Of a stretch of DNA of 62,401 bases, positions 53,401 through 61,035 are shown one piece after another. The translations under genes were made by a program, and so were the position numbers. Location: NCBI GenBank assembly GCA_946886405.1, contig CAMPIO010000010.1:1-62401 (forward strand). The letters run 5' to 3'. The notes under the pieces are model-generated. The model had not been told where the DNA came from. It worked only from the letters and a program-made list of their open reading frames with translations, and made no database searches. Each line of letters begins with the position of its first letter. The stretch's first letter is position 1. The DNA comes from an uncultured Pseudoxanthomonas sp. (lineage in GTDB: Bacteria; Pseudomonadota; Gammaproteobacteria; Xanthomonadales; Xanthomonadaceae).

Positions 53401-53952
53401 TCAGGGTTCGTCAGACGGAATCTCATCCGGCCATCGACATGGAAGCGCCTTTAGATCATGCAACGCCGACAGTGCGTGCTCTGACTTGTCTTCGCTCAAC
53501 ATCCACTTCCCGCCGATGATGCTGTCCCCAGGCCACGCGCCTCGGACCGCCGTGCCGATCACGCGCCATTGCAGACCCTTGGGCGTAAGGGTCACGACGG
53601 CGACATTCTTTTCTCCGGTTCGCGCGTTGTCGATCAACAGGACGGCCGTGTTGCCAACGGCGGTGCCGAGCACCGAGCCGGGCTCCCCTTCCTCAAGCTT
53701 GGACAGTCTTGGCGTTGCAGCGAAGTGTTGGCCACAGATTCGCTCGCCACGCTGAGTCAGGTGCAGGGCGAAGGTGCCACATGGGTCGCTGGGATACTCC
53801 CGGTCGCACCACGGGGCTGACCAGGCACCATTGAAATCCGGCGTTGGCGTTTGGGCGGATTGATGGGAAGCACACGCCACCATGCCGGCACACAAGCCGA
53901 GCGCCGTACCCGCTCGCAGACGGCTGGCTGCACCACGATGTCCATTGACCAT
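53401..53952 (-). CDS. lipoprotein, probable immunity protein 2
   Basis: A 183-residue paralogue of the preceding entry: lipobox MVAC, then DFNGAWSAPWCDREYPSDPCGTF, RICGQ, and LGTAVGNTAVLLI. It has a longer C-terminus ending in an acidic, Pro-rich tail. AAGGAG precedes the ATG at 53952. It is 126 bp upstream of the first copy on the same strand. Duplicated immunity genes often guard against variant toxins. It might also protect against an effector encoded elsewhere. Confidence 0.7.
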   Translation of the reverse strand: MVNGHRGAASRLRAGTALGLCAGMVACASHQSAQTPTPDFNGAWSAPWCDREYPSDPCGTFALHLTQRGERICGQHFAATPRLSKLEEGEPGSVLGTAVGNTAVLLIDNARTGEKNVAVVTLTPKGLQWRVIGTAVRGAWPGDSIIGGKWMLSEDKSEHALSALHDLKALPCRWPDEIPSDEP

Positions 53953-54069
53953 GCGCCTGCTCCTTGCTTGGTTTCGATGCGCTTCGACGGCGGATAGCTC
54001 TATCGGCGCCGTACTGTCCGGCCAGGCCGGCGGCCTGGGCCGGCATCGGAAGGCTCCGTGTAGCGCGCT

Positions 54070-54099
54070 CCCGGGTGCGCTGCGCTTACCCGGGCTACG
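54070..54099. repeat. REP (family B)
   Basis: CCCGGGTGCG ... TACCCGGGCTACG, the same family as around RAYT 2 but nearly 4 kb away, between the lipoprotein operon and the next gene. Confidence 0.8.
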
Positions 54100-54160
54100 T
54101 CTGATGGCGACTTCACAAGAAGGGCGAGCCGAAGCTCGCCTTTCTTGCATCGTGCCGCAC

Positions 54161-54628
54161 TCACACGGCCGGCTCAGGCTCCTGTCGGCGCTTGCGATTG
54201 AACCGGGCACCCAGTGCGTCTTTCAACGTGTCCAGGCCATCGCCGCGGCCGGCGACCTTGAGGTGGGCGTAGCCTTCCAGCGAGGCGACCATCAGGTCGC
54301 TGCCGAGGGCCATTTCGCTGTCGACCATGCGGTCGTAGACGCGTTGCAGGCGGGCGAGCAGTGGGCGCAGGGCGTCGAGGGCGGCCAGGTCGGCGCGGTA
54401 TTCGTCCACGTCGAAGTTGCGCGGCAGTACGTCGGGGTGTTTGCCCAGGGTGATGACGGCCTGGCGGCAGAAGGCTTCGGACTTGTCGCCCATCTTGGTC
54501 AGTTCGCGGCGCTCGTCGGGGGTCAGGCCGATCAGGCCGGTGAGGCGCTGCTCCAGGGTGGCGATGGCGTCTTCGACGGCGACTACGTCTTCGTCGGCGA
54601 GGCGCAGGGAGATGCGGTTCTGGGTCAT
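54161..54628 (-). CDS. hypothetical helical protein
   Basis: A 155-residue cytoplasmic protein with long heptad-like helices (ISLRLADEDVVAVEDAIATLEQRL, FCRQAVITLGK, LAALDALRPLLARLQRVYDRM). GGAG just before the ATG at 54628 fixes the start. The sequence ends in Arg/Glu-rich residues. I cannot name the family. The 21-bp minisatellite lies directly upstream (54739-55085), so its promoter must be inside or beside the repeat array. Confidence 0.65.
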   Translation of the reverse strand: MTQNRISLRLADEDVVAVEDAIATLEQRLTGLIGLTPDERRELTKMGDKSEAFCRQAVITLGKHPDVLPRNFDVDEYRADLAALDALRPLLARLQRVYDRMVDSEMALGSDLMVASLEGYAHLKVAGRGDGLDTLKDALGARFNRKRRQEPEPAV

Positions 54629-54738
54629 GTTCACTCCATTGATCACGTTGAAAGGACACGTCGGCGTTCATCGCCGACGACCGCAGCCTAGCGCGCATGC
54701 GCGCGCATTTCCTTTCACATTTGCGGGGTGCGCGCGCA

Positions 54739-55085
54739 GCGAGATGGCGCTCGGAATGCCAACGATCGCGCTCGGAGAGCGATCGATGGCATTCGGAATG
54801 TGAGGTCTGGAACTCGAAGCCTTGCAGATGGCTTTCGGAAAGCCAGGGTATGGCACTCGGAAAGCGATCGATGGGTCTTTGAAAGCGATCGCTGGCTTTC
54901 AATGTGAGAGCGACGGAGCTCGGAATGCCATCGATGGGTTTGGGAGAGCGATCGATGGCTCTCGGAAAGCCATCGATGGCATGGGGGAGCCCGGCGCTTG
55001 GGATTCCGAGCTCGATCGATGGGGATCGGAGCACCATCGATGGAGCTCAATGTGAGAGCGATGGGGCTTGGAATGCGATCTCTGA
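54739..55085. repeat. degenerate 21-bp minisatellite, about 16 units
   Basis: A GATGG-type word recurs at 54743, 54764, 54785, 54806, 54827, 54849, 54870, 54891, 54912, 54933, 54954, 54975, 54996, 55018, 55039 and 55060. The steps are 21 bp except two of 22. Units share ATCGATGG then roughly CTCGGAAAGC, so a short ATCGAT palindrome recurs about every two helical turns. Since 21 is a multiple of three, all six frames stay open with a 7-residue period, which mimics coding sequence. No coding start is convincing. Confidence 0.88.
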
Positions 55086-55086
55086 C

Positions 55087-55281
55087 GTAGGGTGGGCCTT
55101 GGCCCACCATCCACCGCATACCGACGGATGGTGGATGGGCTGACGCGCCCTGCGGGCCTACGCCCGCGTCGCCAAGAACCAGCGGCCACTGGCCGGAAGG
55201 AGCAGCCACGTAGGGTGGGCCTTGGCCCACCGGCAGGATCGTCGCGGGACTAAAGGGAAGGTGGGCTTGAGCCCACCCTAC
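55087..55281. repeat. cluster of three family-C REPs
   Basis: Units GTAGGGTGGGCCTTGGCCCA plus CC at 55087-55108 and 55210-55231, and an inverted GTGGGCTTGAGCCCACCCTAC-type unit at 55261-55281. The inverted unit supplies the TAG stop (55280-55278) of the membrane protein gene. Confidence 0.8.
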
Positions 55282-55703
55282 CCCGCCTTGGCAGCGAACC
55301 AGCGACGGCTGGCGGGCAGCAACAGCATCACCGCCACGGCGATGCGCAGCACTGCGGCAAGATAGGCATGCCAGTGCTCCATCGAGACGCCACGCCAGAC
55401 CATGCGGACGAAGATGAAGGCGGCAATCGCAGTGGTCAGTACCAGCCATAGCCTGGCCCACCGCCAGCGCCGCCACAGCGCGAACGTCATCACCAGCGTG
55501 TAGACGCCCAGTGCCGCCATGCTGGGCACGAACAACTCGAACCTCGACATGGGCGTGCCGATCAGCGGGACCACTTCGAGCGGATAGACGGCCAGGTAGA
55601 TCGCGAGTGCAGCCATCATCGTCGGCGGCATGCGCATCGGGGCGTGATCCGTGTCGACCAGCACGGCGCGCGGCGCATCGTAGGGGTTGGGCGCATCACT
55701 CAT
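55278..55703 (-). CDS. hypothetical four-helix membrane protein
   Basis: A 141-residue protein. A short N-terminus with NPYDAPRA precedes four hydrophobic helices (AALAIYLAVYPLEVV, SMAALGVYTLVMTFALW, WLVLTTAIAAFIFV, LAAVLRIAVAVMLLL). An NPYxAP start is common in small membrane proteins of unknown function. It overlaps the upstream gene by 8 bp, so the pair is co-expressed. The stop codon lies in a REP. Confidence 0.7.
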   Translation of the reverse strand: MSDAPNPYDAPRAVLVDTDHAPMRMPPTMMAALAIYLAVYPLEVVPLIGTPMSRFELFVPSMAALGVYTLVMTFALWRRWRWARLWLVLTTAIAAFIFVRMVWRGVSMEHWHAYLAAVLRIAVAVMLLLPASRRWFAAKAG

Positions 55704-56379
55704 GGCGCTGCGGCGCAGGCGATGACTTCATTGCGAGCGCTTCGGCCAGTAGTGATTCGTAGAGTTGCAGGCGGATGCGTTTGAGGTTGGCGACCATCAT
55801 GGTGAAGTAGAACAGGATCAGCCCGAAGCCAATGATGAGTTGCCAATAGGGCATGTCCATCAGCTCGTGCCAGTTGCGAAAGAACAGATAGGCGGACACC
55901 AACACGGGCAACACGCCCAGTCGTTCCAGCCCACCCGTGAACATGCCGATCTTTGCGGACATCTGCCCGAGCGACAGCCGCGCCACGCGCTGATGATCTT
56001 CCAGGGCTTTCATGGGTCGCTCGCTCAGCCATGCCAGGAGGGTGCGGAACTGCGGCAGGTCATGATCCAGTTGACTATTCAGATCCGCACGCCACGTCCA
56101 CAGCGTCCAGGTCAACACGCCATAGGAACGGACGATGCCGGGCAGCAATGCAAGCAGGAACACCGAGAAGCCGATCTGCGCCCACGTGATCATCCATTTG
56201 CCAGGGGTCATGAAGTGCACCAAGACAAACGGAATCACCATAAACACCGCCGCGACAAAGCCGACGATGTCGGCGATGCGGAAACTCTTTGGCGTGTTGA
56301 GCATGCCGGCCGGGCCGTCGGGCATCTTCCGCAGGCGGCGATCTAGTTCTGTGAAGCTCAGAGTGTCGTTCGATGACAT
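55696..56379 (-). CDS. hypothetical membrane protein
   Basis: A 227-residue protein with about four hydrophobic helices (IVGFVAAVFMVIPFVLVHF, IGFSVFLLALLPGIV, LGVLPVLVSAYLFF, LIIGFGLILFYFTMMVAN) and a cytoplasmic loop of about 60 residues between helices 2 and 3. It is co-transcribed with the four-helix protein. No family or partner is recognised. Confidence 0.7.
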   Translation of the reverse strand: MSSNDTLSFTELDRRLRKMPDGPAGMLNTPKSFRIADIVGFVAAVFMVIPFVLVHFMTPGKWMITWAQIGFSVFLLALLPGIVRSYGVLTWTLWTWRADLNSQLDHDLPQFRTLLAWLSERPMKALEDHQRVARLSLGQMSAKIGMFTGGLERLGVLPVLVSAYLFFRNWHELMDMPYWQLIIGFGLILFYFTMMVANLKRIRLQLYESLLAEALAMKSSPAPQRHE

Positions 56380-56458
56380 GCCCTACCCTCCCTTCAAGGC
56401 ACCTGCGCTGACGCGATCCTTTCCCCGTGCGCGGGACTATGCCACGGGCTGAAACCCG

Positions 56459-56677
56459 TCAGGCGGTCACGGCAGCGACGATGTGGTCGGCGGTGTCGGC
56501 GAGGTGGGTGAAGCAGTGGGCCAGGCCGGCGCGGGTGAGGACGAGGTCGTCGGGGTTCTGGTGTTCGGGGGTGCTGAGCTGGGCCAGCAGGTGCAGGTGG
56601 TCGCGCAGGGCCTGGAGTTCGGCGTGGGCGGCGGTGGGCAGGTGGTAGCCGGGGTCGGTGAGCATTGCATGCTTCAT
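56459..56677 (-). CDS. XAC0095 family protein
   Basis: A 72-residue protein whose sequence DPGYHLPTAAHAELQALRDHLHLLAQLS matches the XAC0095-type family, a short helical protein known mainly from Xanthomonadaceae. The function is unknown. AAGGA precedes the ATG at 56677. It is a useful taxonomic marker for the window. Confidence 0.8.
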   Translation of the reverse strand: MKHAMLTDPGYHLPTAAHAELQALRDHLHLLAQLSTPEHQNPDDLVLTRAGLAHCFTHLADTADHIVAAVTA

Positions 56678-56858
56678 GGCGAATCCTTCCGCGTGCGGGG
56701 TGCAAGGCGTGCCTGCGGGCGCGGCATGCGCCCGCAGGGTGTCGGGAGGTTCGAAGCTGGAGTCAGACAGCCGGGCGTATTTCCCTTGCGGGTGTTCTAT
56801 TCCGCCACCCTCCCGACGCAGAACGGACTGCGTCGGAAGCGCCCGATGCCCTGGGCAC

Positions 56859-56888
56859 AAAAAACCCACCAGATTGACGTAGGTGGGT
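56859..56888 (-). terminator. intrinsic terminator of the DUF4062 gene
   Basis: Stem ACCCACC (56864-56870) / GGTGGGT (56882-56888) with an 11-base loop. On the minus strand it is followed by TTTTTT (56864-56859). It lies about 100 bp after the DUF4062 stop. The rest of 56678-56985 has no other visible element. Confidence 0.85.
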
Positions 56889-56985
56889 ACCGCTAACTCT
56901 CGGAGATTCGACGCTCCTTGGAAGCAAGTTTGCGTCGGGGATGGCGGGGTGTCTATTTACATTTGCTCAGTGACGGCGCCGATCG

Positions 56986-58122
56986 TCATTCGAGCAACTT
57001 CTCCACGGACTCAAGAATGTTCTTAACGTTCTGAAGAGCCTTCTCCTGCTCCATATCCATCAGGTCAAGCTGAGCAACCACTCGTCGCTTTGCTCTATTA
57101 AGATCACCCGTCATTCTCGGCATTCCATTAACTACATCCCGAAAGCCAGAAAGGGATCCTCTGGTAGTGAACGTAGCATCTCGGAATGTCGTCAATCCAT
57201 CGCGCAGCCCTATGAGCTGACCCCTATTGCTCTCCAGCTCTGCTTGTACCACCAAGGCGCTACTGAGTGCCGACATCGCTGTTTCTCGAGACGCACTGAG
57301 AAGCGGGATGTTCGCGGCGAGAATGTCAGCGTAAGACTCCATGTCATCGGCTGACTTCTTGATTATCTTCTTCGCCAATGCCGGACTCGTGACCCCCTCA
57401 ATCTCGAGCGTCCTGGCGCTCATCTGCTCACCTATTTGCTCTGTGGCAGCAGTCATGGTCGCAACAATTGTTGACATCTCTTGCATTCTTGAATCATAGA
57501 TCTCGACGTAGTCCAGGTAGCCGAGATCCTCTTCGTCAGGCTCTTCCACCGGCCCTTTAACTCCACCTAGCGAGCCCTCCCCCTCAGTAGCTCTAACGGA
57601 AAATTTCTGGGCCAGCATGGAAAGATGAGCGCGAACGGACGATTCGAAGCTCGCTGCATCGTCAAATACCGAGTACACACCAAGGCTTTCGATCTTGCTC
57701 CTGAATTCCTGCACTTTCGCCAGCTGGCCAGGATCAATTCTTGATGGCGACAGAGGCTGATCCTTGAAGTAGATCATGATCTCGGGAACCGAACCGTTCT
57801 TGCGAAATCTCTCGTAAGCCCGCTCAAACTCCTCGGCCGTTCCTGAGGCCGCCCGCTGGGTGGCAGTACCGAACCTTCCCCAGAGTATTCCTATAAAAAC
57901 GTCGTACTCGTCACCAACTTGGGCGTTGATGACGGCCTGCGCGTCATCACCAAGGGCGGGGCGTACGTTCTCCTCCCATCTTACAAGCTCGAAAATTACT
58001 CCAAGTGTTTTCGACCACGTCCTGTTCAACTCCAAGATAGTAGTTGCAAGCAGGTCGCGCTCGTCACTGACATCCGACGGCGAACCGATGAACACTTGAA
58101 CGACAATGGCGCTTCTAGACAT
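56986..58122 (-). CDS. DUF4062 protein with helical C-terminus
   Basis: A 378-residue protein. Residues about 5-170 match DUF4062, a flavodoxin/TIR-like fold: VFIGSPSDVSDERDLL, FELVRWEENVRPALGDDAQAVIN, YDVFIGILWGRFGTAT and a GTAEEFERA helix. The remaining 200 residues are helical and coiled-coil-like (MQEMSTIVATMTAATEQIGEQM, IIKKSADDMESYADILAANI, AKRRVVAQLDLMD). DUF4062 domains often sit at the N-terminus of NLR-like or other conflict proteins. Here the partner domain is new to me. The gene is AT-richer than the chromosome average. AGGAAG lies before the ATG. Confidence 0.8.
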   Translation of the reverse strand: MSRSAIVVQVFIGSPSDVSDERDLLATTILELNRTWSKTLGVIFELVRWEENVRPALGDDAQAVINAQVGDEYDVFIGILWGRFGTATQRAASGTAEEFERAYERFRKNGSVPEIMIYFKDQPLSPSRIDPGQLAKVQEFRSKIESLGVYSVFDDAASFESSVRAHLSMLAQKFSVRATEGEGSLGGVKGPVEEPDEEDLGYLDYVEIYDSRMQEMSTIVATMTAATEQIGEQMSARTLEIEGVTSPALAKKIIKKSADDMESYADILAANIPLLSASRETAMSALSSALVVQAELESNRGQLIGLRDGLTTFRDATFTTRGSLSGFRDVVNGMPRMTGDLNRAKRRVVAQLDLMDMEQEKALQNVKNILESVEKLLE

Positions 58123-58185
58123 GAGCTTCCTCTCCTCACTCTATTGAGCATCCCTTTGACCTAAATCAATCCTTACTAGATCTAG

Positions 58186-58668
58186 CTATCGGGTACACCC
58201 CACACTGCGTGGCGTAATTTGGTAGCAGTCATCCACCGACTTCCCATCGAGTGGACAATAGACATGATTGGACCGCGCAGTGATCTGGGTCCAACTATTG
58301 CCGTCGCGATACAGCAGCGTGCCGCCCGCGCAGCGGTAGCCGGGCGGGACGGGATGGATAACGGGGACAGATCGGGGCGGAGGAACGGCGACCGCGCGGA
58401 CGGCGGCCTGCATCTCGCGCTCCAGCTTGACGTTCTCCTGCTCAAGCAAGCGCACAGTCTCTTCCATGTCGCGCCGAGCCTGATGGCGCTCATAGGCATT
58501 GAAGATCAGCAGCGCAGCCAGCACGCCGACGCCAACGGCCACGCCGATCTTCCAGGCGAAGCCTTCACTGCTATGGGAGGGAGAGGGCTGTGACGGGCCA
58601 CGATAGGAGCGCGGACGAAACTCCACGTCCTTCATGTCCTTGTCGGATCTGGGCTCTTGGCGTTTCAT
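58186..58668 (-). CDS. hypothetical membrane-anchored protein
   Basis: A 160-residue protein. A charged N-terminus is followed by one membrane helix (WKIGVAVGVGVLAALLIFNAY, about 38-58), a coiled coil (MEETVRLLEQENVKLEREMQAAV) and a C-terminal domain with four Cys residues (YRCAGGTLLYRDGNSWTQI, HVYCPLDGKSVDDCYQI, VGCTR), probably disulfide-bonded in the periplasm. AAGGGG lies before the ATG. It is not recognised. Confidence 0.65.
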   Translation of the reverse strand: MKRQEPRSDKDMKDVEFRPRSYRGPSQPSPSHSSEGFAWKIGVAVGVGVLAALLIFNAYERHQARRDMEETVRLLEQENVKLEREMQAAVRAVAVPPPRSVPVIHPVPPGYRCAGGTLLYRDGNSWTQITARSNHVYCPLDGKSVDDCYQITPRSVGCTR

Positions 58669-58742
58669 GGCTTCCCCTTGCCGTGTCGTCCCGACGGATG
58701 CGTGTCGCTTCTTCCAATCTGACCTACGCGCTACTTCTCGAT

Positions 58743-58772
58743 GTTGGGGTTCGCTGGCTCACCCCAACCTAT
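58743..58772. repeat. REP-like palindrome
   Basis: GTTGGGGTTCGCTGG then CTCACCCCAACCTAT; the minus strand reads ATAGGTTGGGGTGAGCCAGC, the same layout as the family-A REPs near RAYT 1. It lies between the membrane-anchored and HNH-like genes. Confidence 0.65.
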
Positions 58773-58809
58773 GGCCCTGACGCCTTTCCGCCAGATCAAG
58801 GCTATCCAG

Positions 58810-59613
58810 CTACGCCTTACCTCGCGGTGGCTTCGCTTGCGACACAACGGCCTCTTTCCCCATTGCAAGGATGGTGTTGTCCGTCGGCGCCTCGGGCCAG
58901 TAGCGATGCACTAGGGGACGAAGGTCAACAGGGATGTCTACAGTCTGCGTTGGCGGCAGCGTCAAGAACCTATTTAGATCACGGACGGGCTGCGCCGGAA
59001 AGCCTGAATCCCAAAGCATGGCAAAAGCTACCGGATAGAACTTCATCTGCCAGATCATTGATGTGGAACTGGCTGCAATATCCAGTATTGCCGCGTCGCG
59101 CATCAGGACTTGATCCATATACGGATAGGGCCAGTAGAGGAAGCGAATCGGGCTCGGTAGCGGAGCGTTCTCATTCAAGAACCAGTCGCGCATCGGGACC
59201 GTTAAAGGGCCCTTGAGGTAGCGCCCTACGCCCTGTGCAGCAATATGACCAAACACAGCACGCGTGATCCGCTGAGGAAGGCCAGGGATGTGGATCGTAC
59301 TAGGAAGCACCAAACTCGAGTTAAGGGTAGCTGCTACGCCGTTGCAAAAATAGGCCAGCGCCGGGTCATACAAGATTCCTAGCAAGTGATTGTTGCATCT
59401 TGAACAGAGGGTCCGGTAGCGCACGCCGTTCTGCAGAATGCGGCGAGCTCCATTTTGAGCTTCGATAGATAGCACCTGCGAAAGGTGCCGCATCACCATC
59501 GTAGTTGGACGTGCAGTTGATTTCGGCGGCGTGTGATCTTCGGTCAGCGGACCGTGGTCACCGCATATATTGCACTCACCTACCGAGGCGCCACGCGTCG
59601 CCATGACTGGCAT
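58810..59613 (-). CDS. HNH-like zinc-binding protein
   Basis: A 267-residue protein. The N-terminus has a treble-clef layout seen in HNH-type nucleases: Cys14-Cys17 (CNICG), then the LTEDHTPPKS motif (Asp-His at 26-27) and Cys70-Cys73 in CSRCNN. The rest is a poorly conserved alpha/beta region (FLYWPYPYMDQVLMRDA). The HNH match is from the motif only, so nuclease activity is plausible but unproven. The start at 59613 is the first ATG with a purine-rich upstream stretch. The gene is less GC-rich than the core genome and lies next to a Fic gene. Confidence 0.65.
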   Translation of the reverse strand: MPVMATRGASVGECNICGDHGPLTEDHTPPKSTARPTTMVMRHLSQVLSIEAQNGARRILQNGVRYRTLCSRCNNHLLGILYDPALAYFCNGVAATLNSSLVLPSTIHIPGLPQRITRAVFGHIAAQGVGRYLKGPLTVPMRDWFLNENAPLPSPIRFLYWPYPYMDQVLMRDAAILDIAASSTSMIWQMKFYPVAFAMLWDSGFPAQPVRDLNRFLTLPPTQTVDIPVDLRPLVHRYWPEAPTDNTILAMGKEAVVSQAKPPRGKA

Positions 59614-59693
59614 ATAGAGCTCTCTCGCCAACCTTCAGTGGACAGTTAGGCGCGGAATGGGTGCGTCAGAATCACCGGCCACAGTCAACATTA

Positions 59694-61010
59694 CTAGCCC
59701 AAAGAATCCAGCAACACGCCTACAGCATCGATTTGCGTCAACTCAAAGAAATAATCCCCTTGAAGTATAGAAACCGGCGGCCAGCCAAGAGGGGTCAACT
59801 GAATCTCTTGACCATCTTCCTTTCGCGAGTACGGATGAAGCCCCTCTTCCAGTCTTTGGGAAACAAAGATTGATGGATACTTTCTCGATCGCTCTCCGAG
59901 CATCGAATGCATCTCAAGAGACTCATATCCCCACCAAAGTAAGAAAGCAACAGGATCATGACGTGGCCCACATCTCATATACCAACCATTACCCTCCGCA
60001 TCTCCATTCGAAAGGAGATGGAATGATGCCAAGTCGGGAATGCCATCAATCTTGCACACCCAGTCTCGCTTCTGCAGCACCTCAGTTATGCGCACCGTAA
60101 ATGCATCTACAGCATTTCGCCAGATGCCGAACCGCGAACGCAGATCTGATAGCAATCGCTGCTCTACAACTTCGCTGACGTATTCGTGTCGCGCCATCAC
60201 TCTGACCTGGCGCCTAACGACCTGAGAGAATAATTCATACAACGGAAGAATGTCGCCCTCATCGCTTCTCGCCAATGCATCGAGGTATTGCCCACGATCA
60301 GAGTCCGATCGCAACAGCAACGGTGGATAGCCATGCTGCGCCAAGGCGATGTTGGCGAGAAGCCGGGCCATGCGACCATTTCCGTCGTCGAATGGGTGAA
60401 TTTGTGTGAGCCACGCATGGACTATGGTCGCCTGAAGAACAGGCGGAGCGGCACTAGCGCTCCACCACTGAGAAAGCTCTCTCATGTGTCTTGGAACGTC
60501 CATCGGAAATGAGGTCTTTAAGACGCTCCCCTGAATACTGTTCTCTGCCGACTTGTAACGACCCGCGTAGATCTCCCCAACCGCCACGAGTGAATGCAGG
60601 GCCCTAACGTCAGACTCATTAGGTATCACCTTGTCTTCAGCCCACTCCTCGGCTAGCTGATGCGCCTTGTATAGACCTAGAGCTTCGTAGACCCGGGGAT
60701 CATTCCTAACTCCATCGGTAAAAGCTCGCAATGGCAATGACAGAAGTTCGCGATGTAGATCAGCAGCAGACTTGACCGTCTCTGTAGACCAGTCGTAGCC
60801 CTCTATACGGTTACTTTCAGCAACCATCTCGCTACGCTGAAAAGAAGCAAACTCACCAAAAAGAGCGCCAGCGCGCTCTTTTATTCGATCTTGGGCTCGC
60901 TGAGCAATGGCGGCACTGTCCTCACATCGCTGATTAGCGAGATCAAATCTCCGTGCAGCCTCCGACGACTCTAGTACATATGGCGTGCCAGCCAGCAGGT
61001 CTTCGGACAT
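59694..61010 (-). CDS. Fic family protein (putative AMP transferase)
   Basis: A 438-residue protein. The catalytic motif HPFDDGNGRMAR lies at 205-216. An inhibitory motif, SNRIEG at 66-71, is present N-terminally; its Glu normally blocks ATP binding until relieved, the class II arrangement. The C-terminal 140 residues include a winged-helix-like region (WRNAVDAFTVRITEVLQKRDWVC). Fic enzymes transfer AMP or other groups to proteins, and some function in toxin-antitoxin or conflict systems. No separate antitoxin gene is seen. The region is AT-rich compared with the chromosome. Confidence 0.88.
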   Translation of the reverse strand: MSEDLLAGTPYVLESSEAARRFDLANQRCEDSAAIAQRAQDRIKERAGALFGEFASFQRSEMVAESNRIEGYDWSTETVKSAADLHRELLSLPLRAFTDGVRNDPRVYEALGLYKAHQLAEEWAEDKVIPNESDVRALHSLVAVGEIYAGRYKSAENSIQGSVLKTSFPMDVPRHMRELSQWWSASAAPPVLQATIVHAWLTQIHPFDDGNGRMARLLANIALAQHGYPPLLLRSDSDRGQYLDALARSDEGDILPLYELFSQVVRRQVRVMARHEYVSEVVEQRLLSDLRSRFGIWRNAVDAFTVRITEVLQKRDWVCKIDGIPDLASFHLLSNGDAEGNGWYMRCGPRHDPVAFLLWWGYESLEMHSMLGERSRKYPSIFVSQRLEEGLHPYSRKEDGQEIQLTPLGWPPVSILQGDYFFELTQIDAVGVLLDSLG

Positions 61011-61035
61011 GAGTTTCTAACTCAAGCGAGGCTTA

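Noticed and set aside
54739..55085. The array as a possible CRISPR
   Set aside because: The unit is only 21 bp with no separate unique spacers, and it is degenerate throughout; there are no cas genes.
54174..55476. Long frames over the 54.7-55.1 kb array with a 7-residue repeat
   Set aside because: The 21-bp period keeps every frame open; no start or domain supports a protein, so it is treated as a DNA repeat.
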